In this document: in pieces, positions 35,619 through 44,443 of the stretch
Position numbering within the stretch: position 1 is the first letter of the stretch
Layout: every line of letters begins with the position of its first letter
DNA from: Enterovibrio calviensis DSM 14347
Lineage (GTDB): Bacteria; Pseudomonadota; Gammaproteobacteria; Enterobacterales; Vibrionaceae
NCBI RefSeq assembly: GCF_000621165.1
Contig: NZ_KK211218.1
Location: 52,936 to 116,935 of the forward strand
Reading direction: 5' to 3'
DNA length: 64,000 bases
Notes under the pieces: generated by a model
Told to the model about the DNA's origin: nothing
Databases searched by the model: none
The model's input: only the letters and a program-made list of their open reading frames with translations
Made by a program: the position numbers and the translations under genes

Positions 35619-36875
35619 TTAGGCTCGGCCGTGGCTTGCGCGTGATTTACGCGCTAACGAATCCACAATAACGGCAATGGCAAGCACCGCCCCCGTGATC
35701 ATGTAACGAAGAGACGAGCTGAGGTTAAGTAGCGTCAACCCGTTAGAAATCGCCATGATCACCAGCACGCCCAGAAGGGCAGACCATGCTGAGCCACGAC
35801 CGCCAAAAAGCGAGGTTCCGCCGATCACTGCCGCCGCGATGGCGTTGAGGTTTACATCGCCAGTCCCAGCTTGTTGGCTGGCAGAGGCGAGTCGAGAAGC
35901 AGCAAACACACCGCCAAGGGCAGCAAAGGTCGAACACACAATAAAGGCCGACATTCTGATTTGTTGCACATTAATGCCGGAGCGCCTTGCAGCCTCGGCA
36001 TTTCCACCGACAGCAAACATGGAGCGTCCCCATTTGGTGCGGGTGAGCGCGTAGTCAAGGATCACCACAAACAGCACGAATACGCCAAACATCCAAGGCA
36101 CGCCACGCCCGAGTTCCAGATAGAACACGGCAAAAACCAAACACACAGTCAGTACGGCCGCTTTTAGCAACGGAACGCTCATGCCTTCTGAAGAAAGATT
36201 GGCAGCCACTCGGCTTTTGTTGCTGCGCAGCGCGCTGGTAATAATGACAATGCCCGGTGTTATGGCGAGAAGATAGGAGAGCCAAATCGGCATGATCATG
36301 ATTTGACCAAAGCGCACCAACGGAGAGGTAAATGGCAGGTTGATAGAACCTGTTGGGCCAAGAATATATAGCTGGAAACCCAATAACGCCAACAGTCCCG
36401 CTAGTGTGGCGACGAAGCTTGGCATGTCGAAACGGTTTCGAAGAAAACTGTAAATGGCACCCACTGCAGCACCGGTTAATAGCGCAGCGAAGATTGCGAT
36501 AGGCAACGCCAACCCAGCGTTAACCCAAAGCACACCAATCAGTGCGGAAGACAAACCGCTCATCGAGCCAATCGAGAGGTCAATTTCACCCAACAGTAAG
36601 ACACAAATGACACCTAAAGATATAAGGCCAACCGCGGCGGCATCAAACAGCAAGTTAACCAAGTTGTTCGGTGCAATGAACACTGGATTGAGTGTGGTGA
36701 AGACGGCGGAAATCAACACAAGGCCGATCACCACGGGCAGCATACCTAAATCGCCAGAGCGAACACGGTCGATGAAACTGCGAAAAGCGCCGGACAACCC
36801 CGTGTCATGACGGACGCGTGAATCTGCTCTGTCTATTTTTGGTAGCGGCGTATTGGACTGTTCATTATTGGTCAT
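35619..36875 (-). CDS. Sugar-alcohol ABC transporter permease
   Basis: This 418-residue protein is a CUT2-type (RbsC/XylH-like) permease with about ten membrane segments. [19 protein letters not shown] near residue 90, [18 protein letters not shown] near 280 and [13 protein letters not shown] near 345 are family marks. It overlaps the ATPase gene by 4 bases. With the ATPase and binding protein it should import ribitol or a similar polyol into the cytoplasm for rbtD. The N-terminal 45 residues before the first helix are longer and more polar than usual. Confidence 0.85.
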   Translation of the reverse strand: MTNNEQSNTPLPKIDRADSRVRHDTGLSGAFRSFIDRVRSGDLGMLPVVIGLVLISAVFTTLNPVFIAPNNLVNLLFDAAAVGLISLGVICVLLLGEIDLSIGSMSGLSSALIGVLWVNAGLALPIAIFAALLTGAAVGAIYSFLRNRFDMPSFVATLAGLLALLGFQLYILGPTGSINLPFTSPLVRFGQIMIMPIWLSYLLAITPGIVIITSALRSNKSRVAANLSSEGMSVPLLKAAVLTVCLVFAVFYLELGRGVPWMFGVFVLFVVILDYALTRTKWGRSMFAVGGNAEAARRSGINVQQIRMSAFIVCSTFAALGGVFAASRLASASQQAGTGDVNLNAIAAAVIGGTSLFGGRGSAWSALLGVLVIMAISNGLTLLNLSSSLRYMITGAVLAIAVIVDSLARKSRASHGRA

Positions 36876-37690
36876 TCTTCATCCTCCCCAGCGGCGGCAA
36901 TCTTGGCTTCGCGGCGAGACACGGAGTTTTCGCTTGCGCCAGTGATCGCTGCGACCAGTTCTTGGTGTGATGTTTCTGCGGTAAACACACCGTTATTTTT
37001 GCCTAGCCGTAATACCACGATGCGATCGGCAACAGCACGGACATCATCCATGTTGTGGGAAATTAATATCACCCCATGCCCGCGGTCGCGAACACGTTCA
37101 ATCAGGTTCAGGACTTCTGCCGTTTGGGCGACACCCAACGCGGCGGTAGGCTCATCGAGCATGATAATTTGAGGGTCGAGTAACAAGGATCGGGCGATCG
37201 CGACGGTTTGTCGTTGTCCACCAGACAAAGACGCCACGGGTTCACGAACAGAAGGGATTCTGGCAGCCAATTCTTGTAACAGCGTCCATGCCCTTACTTC
37301 CATTTGCACTTCGTCCATGCACCATGGTGAGACTTCATGCCCGAGAAATAAGTTGGATACCACATCAAGGTTTTCACACAGCGCTAAGTCTTGAAAAACC
37401 GTGGCAATGCCAAGTTCTAGCGCTTTCCCTGGTGTGTCTAACGAAACCTCTTTACCGAGATATTTGATGGTGCCTGACGTGGGCTGATGCACGCCTGCTA
37501 ACACTTTGACTAACGTTGATTTACCTGCGCCGTTGTCACCCACTAAGGCAACGACTTCGCCAGCATGAATATCAAGGTCAATGTCTTCAAGGGCGGTGAC
37601 GGCCCCAAATTGTTTACATACCCCGTTGAGCGTAAGGATTAATTCTCCGCGATTCACGGCTGAATGTGACTGCTCCATGCTCTTCTCCAA
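36872..37690 (-). CDS. Sugar-alcohol ABC transporter ATPase
   Basis: This 272-residue protein is a single ABC ATPase domain: Walker A GDNGAGKST (51-59), signature SLSGGQRQTVAIARS near 155 and Walker B IIMLDEPTAALG. Unlike the two-domain RbsA/XylG type it has one domain, the form common in rhizobial CUT2 importers. It follows the binding protein gene after an 80-base gap with a hairpin and overlaps the permease by 4 bases. Confidence 0.88.
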   Translation of the reverse strand: MEKSMEQSHSAVNRGELILTLNGVCKQFGAVTALEDIDLDIHAGEVVALVGDNGAGKSTLVKVLAGVHQPTSGTIKYLGKEVSLDTPGKALELGIATVFQDLALCENLDVVSNLFLGHEVSPWCMDEVQMEVRAWTLLQELAARIPSVREPVASLSGGQRQTVAIARSLLLDPQIIMLDEPTAALGVAQTAEVLNLIERVRDRGHGVILISHNMDDVRAVADRIVVLRLGKNNGVFTAETSHQELVAAITGASENSVSRREAKIAAAGEDEE

Positions 37691-37706
37691 CTAGGTTTTG
37701 AGAGCG

Positions 37707-37728
37707 CGCCGCCATGCTGATGGCGGCG
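37707..37728 (-). promoter_or_regulatory. GC-rich hairpin between binding-protein and ATPase genes
   Basis: Arms CGCCGCCAT / ATGGCGGCG with loop GCTG lie in the gap after the binding-protein gene. Such hairpins keep the mRNA of the binding protein more stable than that of the ATPase and permease; no T-run follows at once. Confidence 0.55.
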
Positions 37729-37770
37729 GCATATTTTTGAATCGACGCTGTTTGTTGAACGGTGCTTAAG

Positions 37771-38811
37771 CTATGGCGTAATGCCTAACTTGGCGCAGGC
37801 AGCAGCGTATTCGGCGGTGCAGACTTCGCTTGGAGATTGTATTCCCGCGTCGAAGATCTCCGCTTTGATGTTGGCTTGCGTAACCACGGCAGGAACAAAT
37901 AGCTGAGAAGGGGTGTTGTACAGAGACATTTCAGCTTTAGGTGTTTCGCCACTTAGCAAAGTCACAGCGACTTCAGCCGCAGCAGCAGCCACGATTTCAG
38001 AGGGTTTTGATATCGTGTTGTATTGGTCACCCGCGATGATCAGTTGCAGTGCAGCAATGGTCGCATCGTTGCCAGTGACAGGAGGAAGTGGGTTAACCCC
38101 TCCGGCTTTCAGTGCCGCAATAGCACCGCCGCCCGTACCATCATTGGCCGCGACAATACCGGTGATTTTGTCGCCAAAGCGCGTGATTTGACCCGCAGCC
38201 CACTCTTGGGCTTTCGGTGGCGCCCAATCTGGCGTATCAAATTCTGAGAGCGTAATGTAAGGCGATGCATCTAACGCACGGTCGATACCATCACGAATCA
38301 AACCGGCAGCGGCATCGGTTGGCGATCCGTTGATTTGCAATACGCCCGAGCCTTCGGGAACGCCAGATTGCTTGAGCTGTTCAACCAAAGATTGTGCAAT
38401 GGCATAACCAATCCCTTCATTGTCGAATGACACATAGAAGTCGGCTGGCGAATCAGGGATAGGGCGATCATAAGCAATCACTTTTACGCCCTGAGATTGT
38501 GCGATTTGTACCAGCGCCGCGGCGGCGGAAGAATCAACTGGGTCAAGTACGATGACTTCTGCACCTTGGGCGATAACAGAGTTGAACTGTTGTTGTTGCA
38601 GCGCAACATCCGCGTTGCCGTTTTGGTAGATAAGTTTGCAATCAGGGCAGAGCTTATCCATGGCGGTTTTAAACCCCGGCCAATCGTGTTCTTCATATCG
38701 GGTGGATGCTTGATCGGGCATCAGGAAAGCCACAGTTTGAGCGATGGCGGCAGATGCAAACAGGCTTGCAGCGATACTAGAAAGTGCGGCTATCTTGGTT
38801 AACTTGGTCAT
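37771..38811 (-). CDS. Sugar-alcohol ABC transporter substrate-binding protein
   Basis: This 346-residue periplasmic binding protein (RbsB/XylF type) has a signal peptide (ending SAAIAQT) and then FLMPDQASTRYEEHD. Family marks include AEVIVLDPVDSSAAAALV near residue 80, FDNEGIGYAIAQSL and VAANDGTGGGAIAALKAGG near 215. The ATG at 38811 has a GGAGG ribosome site; an earlier in-frame start at 38928 would place untypical residues ahead of the signal. It is the first gene of the ribitol operon, so its ligand is most likely ribitol or a close relative such as xylitol. Confidence 0.85.
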   Translation of the reverse strand: MTKLTKIAALSSIAASLFASAAIAQTVAFLMPDQASTRYEEHDWPGFKTAMDKLCPDCKLIYQNGNADVALQQQQFNSVIAQGAEVIVLDPVDSSAAAALVQIAQSQGVKVIAYDRPIPDSPADFYVSFDNEGIGYAIAQSLVEQLKQSGVPEGSGVLQINGSPTDAAAGLIRDGIDRALDASPYITLSEFDTPDWAPPKAQEWAAGQITRFGDKITGIVAANDGTGGGAIAALKAGGVNPLPPVTGNDATIAALQLIIAGDQYNTISKPSEIVAAAAAEVAVTLLSGETPKAEMSLYNTPSQLFVPAVVTQANIKAEIFDAGIQSPSEVCTAEYAAACAKLGITP

Positions 38812-39014
38812 TTTATCCTCCGTAATGCTGAGTATGCGCAGACGATTTGTGGCGATGGTTGTTAGAACAAACGCCGATGATTTTGAAATATCTAAATCGA
38901 TAGGTGAGCCAAGTGACTGATTCTCCAACGAAGAGGTCTATTCCAAATAAAATCGTCTGCACTGTCGATTAAGAACGGCTTCTCAACGGATATTGAATTA
39001 CTGCTCAATCGATT

Positions 39015-39028
39015 GTGCAAATTTGCAC
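39015..39028. promoter_or_regulatory. Candidate LacI-type operator, perfect palindrome
   Basis: GTGCAAATTTGCAC is a 14-bp perfect palindrome between the divergent binding-protein and LacI-type genes (gene-free stretch 38812-39145). Its size and symmetry suit a LacI/GalR-family operator controlling the ribitol operon and the regulator. Confidence 0.6.
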
Positions 39029-39051
39029 CAAGGTATAAATTGCGTCAACAT

Positions 39052-39067
39052 CCCATTAACAAATGGG
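39052..39067. promoter_or_regulatory. Second inverted repeat in the ribitol control region
   Basis: CCCATT-N4-AATGGG lies 23 bases from the palindrome at 39015-39028, in the same intergenic region. It may be a second operator or a different protein's site. Confidence 0.4.
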
Positions 39068-39145
39068 TGTGAAATTTAGCCACTATTACTCGTTATTCTC
39101 GTTACTGAGCCAATTTCTTCTTCTAGCGTGGTGAAAAAATACAGA

Positions 39146-40147
39146 ATGAAAAAAGAAATGAAACGCACCACTATTTATGACTTAGCAACTCGGATCGGCG
39201 CGTCACCGAGTTCAGTCAGCGCCGTGCTCAATGGGACGTGGAAGAAGCGAAGGATCAGCGCGAAGCTTGCCGAACGTGTACTGAAACTGGCCGAAGAAGA
39301 AGGGTATACAGTGAATACTCAAGCCAGCTTATTGCGTCGTGAGCGCTCGAATATCATTGGTATGATCGTGCCAAAATATGACAACCGATACTTCGGCGAT
39401 ATCGCAGAAAAGTTTGAGTCGATGGCGCGTTTACGTGGGCTTGTTCCCATCGTGACCTGTACGCAACGAAATCCAGATTTAGAATTTGATGGCGCAAAAG
39501 AGTTGGTGTCGTACCAAGTAGAATGCTTGATTTCAACAGGGGCTACCGATCCTGACCGTATTTCAGACTTTTGCCAAGCTGTTGGCGTTCAGTCGATCAA
39601 CATGGACTTGCCGGGCAGCAAAGCAGCCTCTGTCATTTCCGATAACTTTACCGGCGCATTTGAACTCACCGAACTGATTTTAAGTCGGTGTGAAAAAGAA
39701 CTCGGGTGGGTTGGTCCGCTACGTTTTGTCGGCGGCAGGTTGTCTGATCATAATACCGCAGCCCGCCTCGACGGATTTCTCGCCGCGCAGCGTGAGCGTG
39801 GTATTGAGGTGCCCGAAGAGTACATTTTGGTGGAAGGGTATTCCGCTAAGAAAGCCGAGCAGTTACTGGCGGGTTTTGAACCCAATGGCCCAACGGGGCT
39901 GTTCGTGAACTCGACCATTTCATTAGAAGGCGTGGTGAGTTGGCAAAGCGGTCTGCCAGATGGCGGTAAGATGATTCGATACGGCTGCTTTGACTGGGAT
40001 CCTTTTGGGTCATTTCTTCCAGGCAATGTGGGCATGGTCGAGCAGGACGTCGAAACCATGTTAGACAATGTGTTCGATTTGATTGGCAGCGGGGAATCAA
40101 CAGCAGAGCTGATTAAGATCCCCTGTAAGATGCGCGTGTTCGATTGA
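39146..40147 (+). CDS. LacI-type regulator of the ribitol operon
   Basis: This 333-residue LacI/GalR regulator has an N-terminal helix-turn-helix (TIYDLATRIGASPSSVSAVL, about residues 8-27) with the linker NTQASLLRRERSNIIGMIVP, then a sugar-binding core. It is divergent from the transporter-rbtD-rbtK operon and two inverted repeats lie between them, so it most likely represses that operon until ribitol or D-ribulose is present. The frame also opens at a GTG (39128), but the ATG at 39146 or 39158 is more likely; the ribosome sites are weak. Confidence 0.82.
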   Translation: MKKEMKRTTIYDLATRIGASPSSVSAVLNGTWKKRRISAKLAERVLKLAEEEGYTVNTQASLLRRERSNIIGMIVPKYDNRYFGDIAEKFESMARLRGLVPIVTCTQRNPDLEFDGAKELVSYQVECLISTGATDPDRISDFCQAVGVQSINMDLPGSKAASVISDNFTGAFELTELILSRCEKELGWVGPLRFVGGRLSDHNTAARLDGFLAAQRERGIEVPEEYILVEGYSAKKAEQLLAGFEPNGPTGLFVNSTISLEGVVSWQSGLPDGGKMIRYGCFDWDPFGSFLPGNVGMVEQDVETMLDNVFDLIGSGESTAELIKIPCKMRVFD

Positions 40148-40197
40148 CTACGCGCTTTATGCTATTGGCTTGAAACTGGAAGAGCTGTTTTGCCCTG

Positions 40198-40620
40198 CTA
40201 CATCAATCTTTTTGACATTGGGTGATCGGCATTTAGCTGCAATAAATCCCAACGGTTGCCGTATAAATCTTCGAACACTGCCACCGTGCCATAGTCTTGC
40301 TCCGCGGGTGGTCGAACGAATTGGATGCCAATAGACACCATACGCTCGTAATCGCGCCAAAAGTCATCAGTGTTTAAGAAAAGAAAGACGCGCCCGCCTG
40401 CTTGATTACCAATGAAATCTAATTGCTCCGGCTTGGAAGCTTTAGCCAGCAACAACGCCACGCCTTGTGAATTGGGCGGAGCAACGACAACCCAACGTTT
40501 GTCTTCTTCTGGCTGATACGTATCTTCGATTAGCTCAAACTTCAGCTTGTTGACGTAAAAGTCTAACGCTTCATCGTAGTCTTTAACGACTAACGCAATA
40601 TGAACAATATTTTGCTTCAT
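40198..40620 (-). CDS. VOC family protein
   Basis: This 140-residue protein is a VOC-fold protein: it starts MKQNIVHIALVVKDYDEAL and continues DFYVNKLKFELIED, with VAVFEDLYGNRWDLLQL near the end. It resembles glyoxalase/extradiol dioxygenase-like proteins of unknown substrate. I chose the ATG at 40620 with AGGTC upstream; an ATG five codons earlier is also in frame. It converges on the LacI-type gene. Confidence 0.8.
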   Translation of the reverse strand: MKQNIVHIALVVKDYDEALDFYVNKLKFELIEDTYQPEEDKRWVVVAPPNSQGVALLLAKASKPEQLDFIGNQAGGRVFLFLNTDDFWRDYERMVSIGIQFVRPPAEQDYGTVAVFEDLYGNRWDLLQLNADHPMSKRLM

Positions 40621-40760
40621 TGATTGACCTGCCATGGGAAATGCGGGTGATTGAAAGAGGTTTTATCATTGCGTCTATGCTCCGCAAAGACAACCTTTTT
40701 GCCCTACCACTTATGCAAATGGACCATCGCGAGTAGGAACCATCAAGGCACTCCTCGTTT

Positions 40761-40925
40761 TTCGGTTTTAGGGCTAGGGGGCTGTATAAATTGGTAAAAG
40801 ATGCAGACGCAGCGATTTTTGCAGAGGAACTTTAGCAGTTAACTGAGAATCTTCCTACGGTTTCGCCGAAGGTCATCTTTTCGAAAGAAAGGTGCACTGC
40901 GCTCGATCGACAATTACTCAGATGA
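40761..40925 (+). pseudogene. Decayed coding remnant (tentative)
   Basis: In one frame the otherwise gene-free stretch 40636-40913 reads like protein: LYKLVKDADAAIFAEEL, then a TAG stop at 40833-40835, then LTENLPTVSPKVIFSKER to a TGA at 40923-40925. The composition is protein-like on both sides of the stop, as in a gene tail broken by a nonsense change, but there is no start or ribosome site. The family is not recognised. Confidence 0.25.
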
Positions 40926-41417
40926 CACATCGACCGTTAGGCCATGCTTAAGCTCTTCGGCGTCGGGCACTTCAAACCTTGGTTCCATAAAGTTGAACAT
41001 CATGTCGGTCACTTCAAACGAATAAACCGCAGGGTCTTTTTCCATATTGCGCTTATCGACGCGAGTTTTGCGCACGTCCGTTGGCGCATGCAAATAATGC
41101 ACTTCAGCGTTGATATTCAGTGCTTGGGCTTTAGTGACGAAAATCTCTCTTTGTGATTTGGTTGTAAAACCCAAATCCAACAGTACATTTCCGTCCAGTG
41201 CCAATATTTGTTCACTGACTTCCCAAATCTGGTCGTAGCAGCGGTTAACTCGCTCAATCATCCATGCGTAATCCAGCGAGGTCATGTCTTTGGAGAACAA
41301 CGTTTGCATCCACGGATCAATCGAAAACTTCACGGCACCGATGTCTTTGCAAAGGCCAATTGAGTACGTTGTTTTCCCCGCTCCGGTGGGGCCGCACACT
41401 AAAATGAGTCTTGCCAT
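40914..41417 (-). CDS. P-loop kinase-like ATP-binding protein
   Basis: This 167-residue protein has a Walker A loop at its start (MARLILVCGPTGAGKTTYS, residues 9-16) and a Walker-B-like VLLDLGF near 80. It belongs to the large group of small P-loop kinases (AAA_33/zeta-toxin-like) that phosphorylate small molecules such as sugars, nucleosides or antibiotics. Substrate unknown. It lies 42 bases before a GNAT gene on the same strand. Confidence 0.78.
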   Translation of the reverse strand: MARLILVCGPTGAGKTTYSIGLCKDIGAVKFSIDPWMQTLFSKDMTSLDYAWMIERVNRCYDQIWEVSEQILALDGNVLLDLGFTTKSQREIFVTKAQALNINAEVHYLHAPTDVRKTRVDKRNMEKDPAVYSFEVTDMMFNFMEPRFEVPDAEELKHGLTVDVSSE

Positions 41418-41459
41418 TTACGTTATTCCTTTTTGTTTGTCGTCGCTGCTAGCCGATGG

Positions 41460-41960
41460 TCAGAACTGTTTTTCCATCAGCACATCAATGATGGTTTCAC
41501 CATTGAATTCTTCTGAAAGGTAACCCGAACCAAAGGTGAACCCGTGCTTAGTGTAGAAGGTTTTTGCTGCGTCATTTTTGTCCAGAACGTAAAGCGTAAT
41601 TCTTTGAATATCAGAGGCCTTCGCCACGTCTTCAAGAGTCGCCATTAACAAAGAACCGACGCGTTTGCCGTAGATGCTAGGACAAAGGTAGAGCTTGCTC
41701 AGGTCTAAAGTGCGCTTGTCCTTTTTACTCTCGCCGTATGACAAGAAACCCACGACTTGATCATTGGCTTCCGCAACGAAGACGCATTCCTTCTGGCTTT
41801 CCAGTATATGTCGCCATTCATCGGTTCTTGTTTCTTCGGTATAGCCGCCGATATATGCCTCAGGCATCAAGCCCGAGAACGCAGCTTTCCATGAGTTAAC
41901 ATGTATACAAGCAATGGCTTTAGCGTCTGTTAACTGCGCTTGTCGTACTCTGATTTCCAT
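41460..41960 (-). CDS. GNAT family N-acetyltransferase
   Basis: This 166-residue protein is a GNAT acetyltransferase with acetyl-CoA site CPSIYGKRVGSLLMATLED (near 95-113; the YGKRVG loop is the pyrophosphate-binding turn) and KNDAAKTFYTKHGF near the end. Substrate unknown. It lies between a P-loop kinase gene and another GNAT gene on the same strand; the gap to the next GNAT gene holds a 14-bp tandem repeat. Confidence 0.85.
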   Translation of the reverse strand: MEIRVRQAQLTDAKAIACIHVNSWKAAFSGLMPEAYIGGYTEETRTDEWRHILESQKECVFVAEANDQVVGFLSYGESKKDKRTLDLSKLYLCPSIYGKRVGSLLMATLEDVAKASDIQRITLYVLDKNDAAKTFYTKHGFTFGSGYLSEEFNGETIIDVLMEKQF

Positions 41961-42002
41961 TCATTCCTCTTTGACACTGCGCCACATCTTCAGTCACTGC
42001 AT

Positions 42003-42072
42003 AAGGCTATTTGGGCAAGGCTGCTTGAACAAGGCTACTTGGACAATACAACTTGATTAAGGCTACTAGGGT
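42003..42072. repeat. 14-bp tandem repeat, about five copies
   Basis: AAGGCTATTTGGGC, AAGGCTGCTTGAAC, AAGGCTACTTGGAC, a diverged AATACAACTTGATT and AAGGCTACTAGGGT follow one another without a gap in the spacer between two GNAT genes. The unit is not a multiple of three, so it is unlikely to be coding. Confidence 0.85.
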
Positions 42073-42097
42073 TAAGGTTTATCCGTGTCGCAGATCA

Positions 42098-42532
42098 CTA
42101 GCAGTGCTTCAGCATTTTTGTATGTGGAACCCCAGTGCTGGCGGCGATGAAGGTGTCGCCAACTGTTTCGAACCCGTATTTCTCGTACATCGGCACTGCA
42201 TGTAATCGAGCGTTGAGGCTGATTGCTGTGGCGTTATGTTTCGTCGCGATCTGTATGAGTTCACTCAGCACCGCAGAACCCAGCCCTTTGCCTTGCCTGT
42301 CAGGGCGAACCACCATTTGGGATATCTTAAATTCATTCGGTTGCACTTCACTCAATCGACCGTAGGCAAGCAAACCGTCTTCATTCGCCATCGCCAAGTG
42401 AAAGCTCTGCGCTTCGAGCGAATCGAAGAGGATGCTGGGAGGCAGTTTCGGCTCACGGAAGAAAAGGTCATAACGCAATTCGAGAGCCTCTTTGTATAGA
42501 TCATCCGTGGTTTGTAATTGAATCAGTTCCAT
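42098..42532 (-). CDS. GNAT family N-acetyltransferase
   Basis: This 144-residue protein is a GNAT acetyltransferase of the ElaA-like type: QMVVRPDRQGKGLGSAVLSE (near 70-89, with the QGKGLG loop) and HAVPMYEKYGFETVGD near 110. Substrate unknown. It is the middle of three GNAT genes on this strand; the 3' end of the next upstream GNAT gene is 30 bases away, so the two may share a transcript. Confidence 0.85.
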   Translation of the reverse strand: MELIQLQTTDDLYKEALELRYDLFFREPKLPPSILFDSLEAQSFHLAMANEDGLLAYGRLSEVQPNEFKISQMVVRPDRQGKGLGSAVLSELIQIATKHNATAISLNARLHAVPMYEKYGFETVGDTFIAASTGVPHTKMLKHC

Positions 42533-42562
42533 TTGACTTGCTCTTGATGTGATTTGCCGTAA

Positions 42563-43075
42563 TTAAGCATGTTTAGTCTCTTCGACAATGTTTTGGAAAC
42601 GGATGAAGTGCATTTCTAGGTCGATATCAATATCTAGCGTTGCTTCATACCGGTTTCCAACGCTGTGATTGACTGCGGACTGCCAAAAACGCAGTGCTGC
42701 TTTGTTTTCCTTTAACACTCGGATTTGCCATTGCCCCGAGTGATTTTCTAATAGTGCTTGAAACGCTTTTTTCCCAACGCCTTGCCCTTTGAATTTTCGC
42801 AACACGAAGAACTGGTCGATATCAAAAAACTCTCTGTTCGCGGGATACTTTCGAACCAAAGCAAAGCCTGCGAGTTCAGATCCAACATTTATGAAATACG
42901 GCACATGATCAGAGTGAGTCCAATATGGATTAAGCGTGTCCGAGTCGAACGAATACAAACCATTTTGGTTAGGGCTTAAATGCATACATTCAGACATGTC
43001 ATACACATAGTAGGGGAACAAATTCTCCAATATATACCTAGATTTCGACTCAATACGCCGCAGAGATACTTCCAT
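42563..43075 (-). CDS. GNAT family N-acetyltransferase
   Basis: This 170-residue protein is a GNAT acetyltransferase: DQFFVLRKFKGQGVGKKAFQ (near 87-106, with KGQGVGK as the acetyl-CoA loop) and KENKAALRFWQSAV near 120. It is the first of three GNAT genes in a row and is followed at 30 bases by the next. Substrate unknown; three adjacent small acetyltransferases suggest detoxification or protein modification, but nothing in the sequence decides. Confidence 0.83.
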   Translation of the reverse strand: MEVSLRRIESKSRYILENLFPYYVYDMSECMHLSPNQNGLYSFDSDTLNPYWTHSDHVPYFINVGSELAGFALVRKYPANREFFDIDQFFVLRKFKGQGVGKKAFQALLENHSGQWQIRVLKENKAALRFWQSAVNHSVGNRYEATLDIDIDLEMHFIRFQNIVEETKHA

Positions 43076-43159
43076 TTAACTTTCCTACCATGAAATTCGA
43101 ATGCGCTAACCCGCTGGGTATAGAGCAACCCTACGATTTTTACTTTACGTCCTGTTTTT

Positions 43160-43205
43160 ATCGCATTACGTTTGCCTATCTAATTTGCAAACGAAAAAAT
43201 GCGAT
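43160..43205. repeat. Long imperfect inverted repeat
   Basis: ATCGCATT-ac-GTTTGC and GCAAAC-ga-aaa-AATGCGAT pair across an 11-base loop between the GNAT gene and the LysR gene end. A T-run precedes it on the plus strand; on the minus strand only A follows. It may act as a terminator for the LysR transcript only weakly. Confidence 0.5.
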
Positions 43206-43257
43206 CAAATGGGCCTTTTTGCGATTGCTGGGGCTGCTGTTTGGTTAACACTGAGTG

Positions 43258-44169
43258 TTAGGAGTTGATACCCGCGACAACAGTAAGACGAATGAACTCA
43301 CAGAACGCTGCTTCGGCGGAACTCAGTTCTTTTTTCTTGTTCCACGCTATTCCCACATCCATACCGGGAACGGAATCCTCGAGTGTGTGCACTTCAACAC
43401 GTCGACCTTCAAGCGACCAAGGTCGGTAAACCATGTCTGAAAGAATGGAAACCCCATAGCCATTGGCAACCATGCTTCGCACTGCCTCTACGGAAGAAGT
43501 GCGAAACACGACATTGGGTCGATATGACGTCTGATTCCAATAGCGTTGCGCCGTGTTGCTGGCTTCATCGACAGCCAACATGATGTAGGGTTCTTCCGCC
43601 ACATCCTGCAAGGAGATGTGTTTTTTTTGGCGCAAAGGGTGATTGGTTCCAAGCCAGAGGCGTCGCCTTGAGCTGAGCAACACTTCAAACGCAATGTCCT
43701 CCTGATTGACCAGATTTGACGTTAGCATCATAGCTAAATCGTATTGCCCCGATGCCAGTCCTTCTTCTATTTGCTCTCGCTGCGCTTCAAACAGTTGAAT
43801 TTCAACTTGGGGAAAACTTCGTTGAAACCTGACAAGGTAAGGTGGTGCGAAATATCCCGCCACGGTGTAAGACATCGCAATGCGTATTTTCCCCACGATT
43901 TTTTCGTGGCTGCGACTAGGTATCCTCATTGCCTCTTCTACAGCAGACATGATGTAGAGCGCATGTTGAAGGAACTGATTCCCCTCATAAGTGAGTGCCA
44001 TACCTTGGGAGTGCCGAGTGAATAATGAGGTATCTAGCATTTCTTCTAGGGATTTGAGCGATGTTGTTATGGCGGACTGAGAAACGTTCAAATCCATCGC
44101 AGCTTGTGACACCTGACCGGTGTTAGCAGTGGCAATAAAATATCGAATTTGGCGTAGTGTGGGCATCAT
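43258..44169 (-). CDS. LysR-type regulator of the lactam-like operon
   Basis: This 303-residue LysR regulator has an N-terminal winged helix (TLRQIRYFIATANTGQVSQA, then NVSQSAITTSLKSLEEML; about residues 4-45) and a ligand-binding domain. It is divergent from the ABC importer/biotin carboxylase operon with about 270 bases between the starts, and a LysR-like palindrome is in that gap. It most likely activates the operon in response to the imported compound. Two ATGs stand side by side at the start. Confidence 0.85.
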   Translation of the reverse strand: MMPTLRQIRYFIATANTGQVSQAAMDLNVSQSAITTSLKSLEEMLDTSLFTRHSQGMALTYEGNQFLQHALYIMSAVEEAMRIPSRSHEKIVGKIRIAMSYTVAGYFAPPYLVRFQRSFPQVEIQLFEAQREQIEEGLASGQYDLAMMLTSNLVNQEDIAFEVLLSSRRRLWLGTNHPLRQKKHISLQDVAEEPYIMLAVDEASNTAQRYWNQTSYRPNVVFRTSSVEAVRSMVANGYGVSILSDMVYRPWSLEGRRVEVHTLEDSVPGMDVGIAWNKKKELSSAEAAFCEFIRLTVVAGINS

Positions 44170-44338
44170 TTCTGAAAAATCCTCTTAATAATTCCAAAAA
44201 TTTAATATCTCATTTTTTAATAGATCGAATGATTGACGTCCAATATTCCATTTAATCATTGATATTTATGATAATAACTTGAAAGTCTAATTTTTCATTC
44301 GTGATGTATAGGTATCTAAAAAAACAATAAAGCTTTTC

Positions 44339-44351
44339 AATTCTTAGAATT
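44339..44351. promoter_or_regulatory. Candidate LysR operator upstream of the importer operon
   Basis: AATTCT-T-AGAATT is a perfect inverted repeat in the 274-base region between the LysR gene and the binding-protein gene. The T-N11-A length fits LysR-type sites. The surrounding DNA is AT-rich and shows no clear -35/-10 pair. Confidence 0.4.
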
Positions 44352-44443
44352 ATACATATCAATATCGAAATAATAACATCTATTTAACGTTTGATGCGAG
44401 TCTCACGAGAAATGACAAGCTGAACTTTTTCGTTAATAAATGG

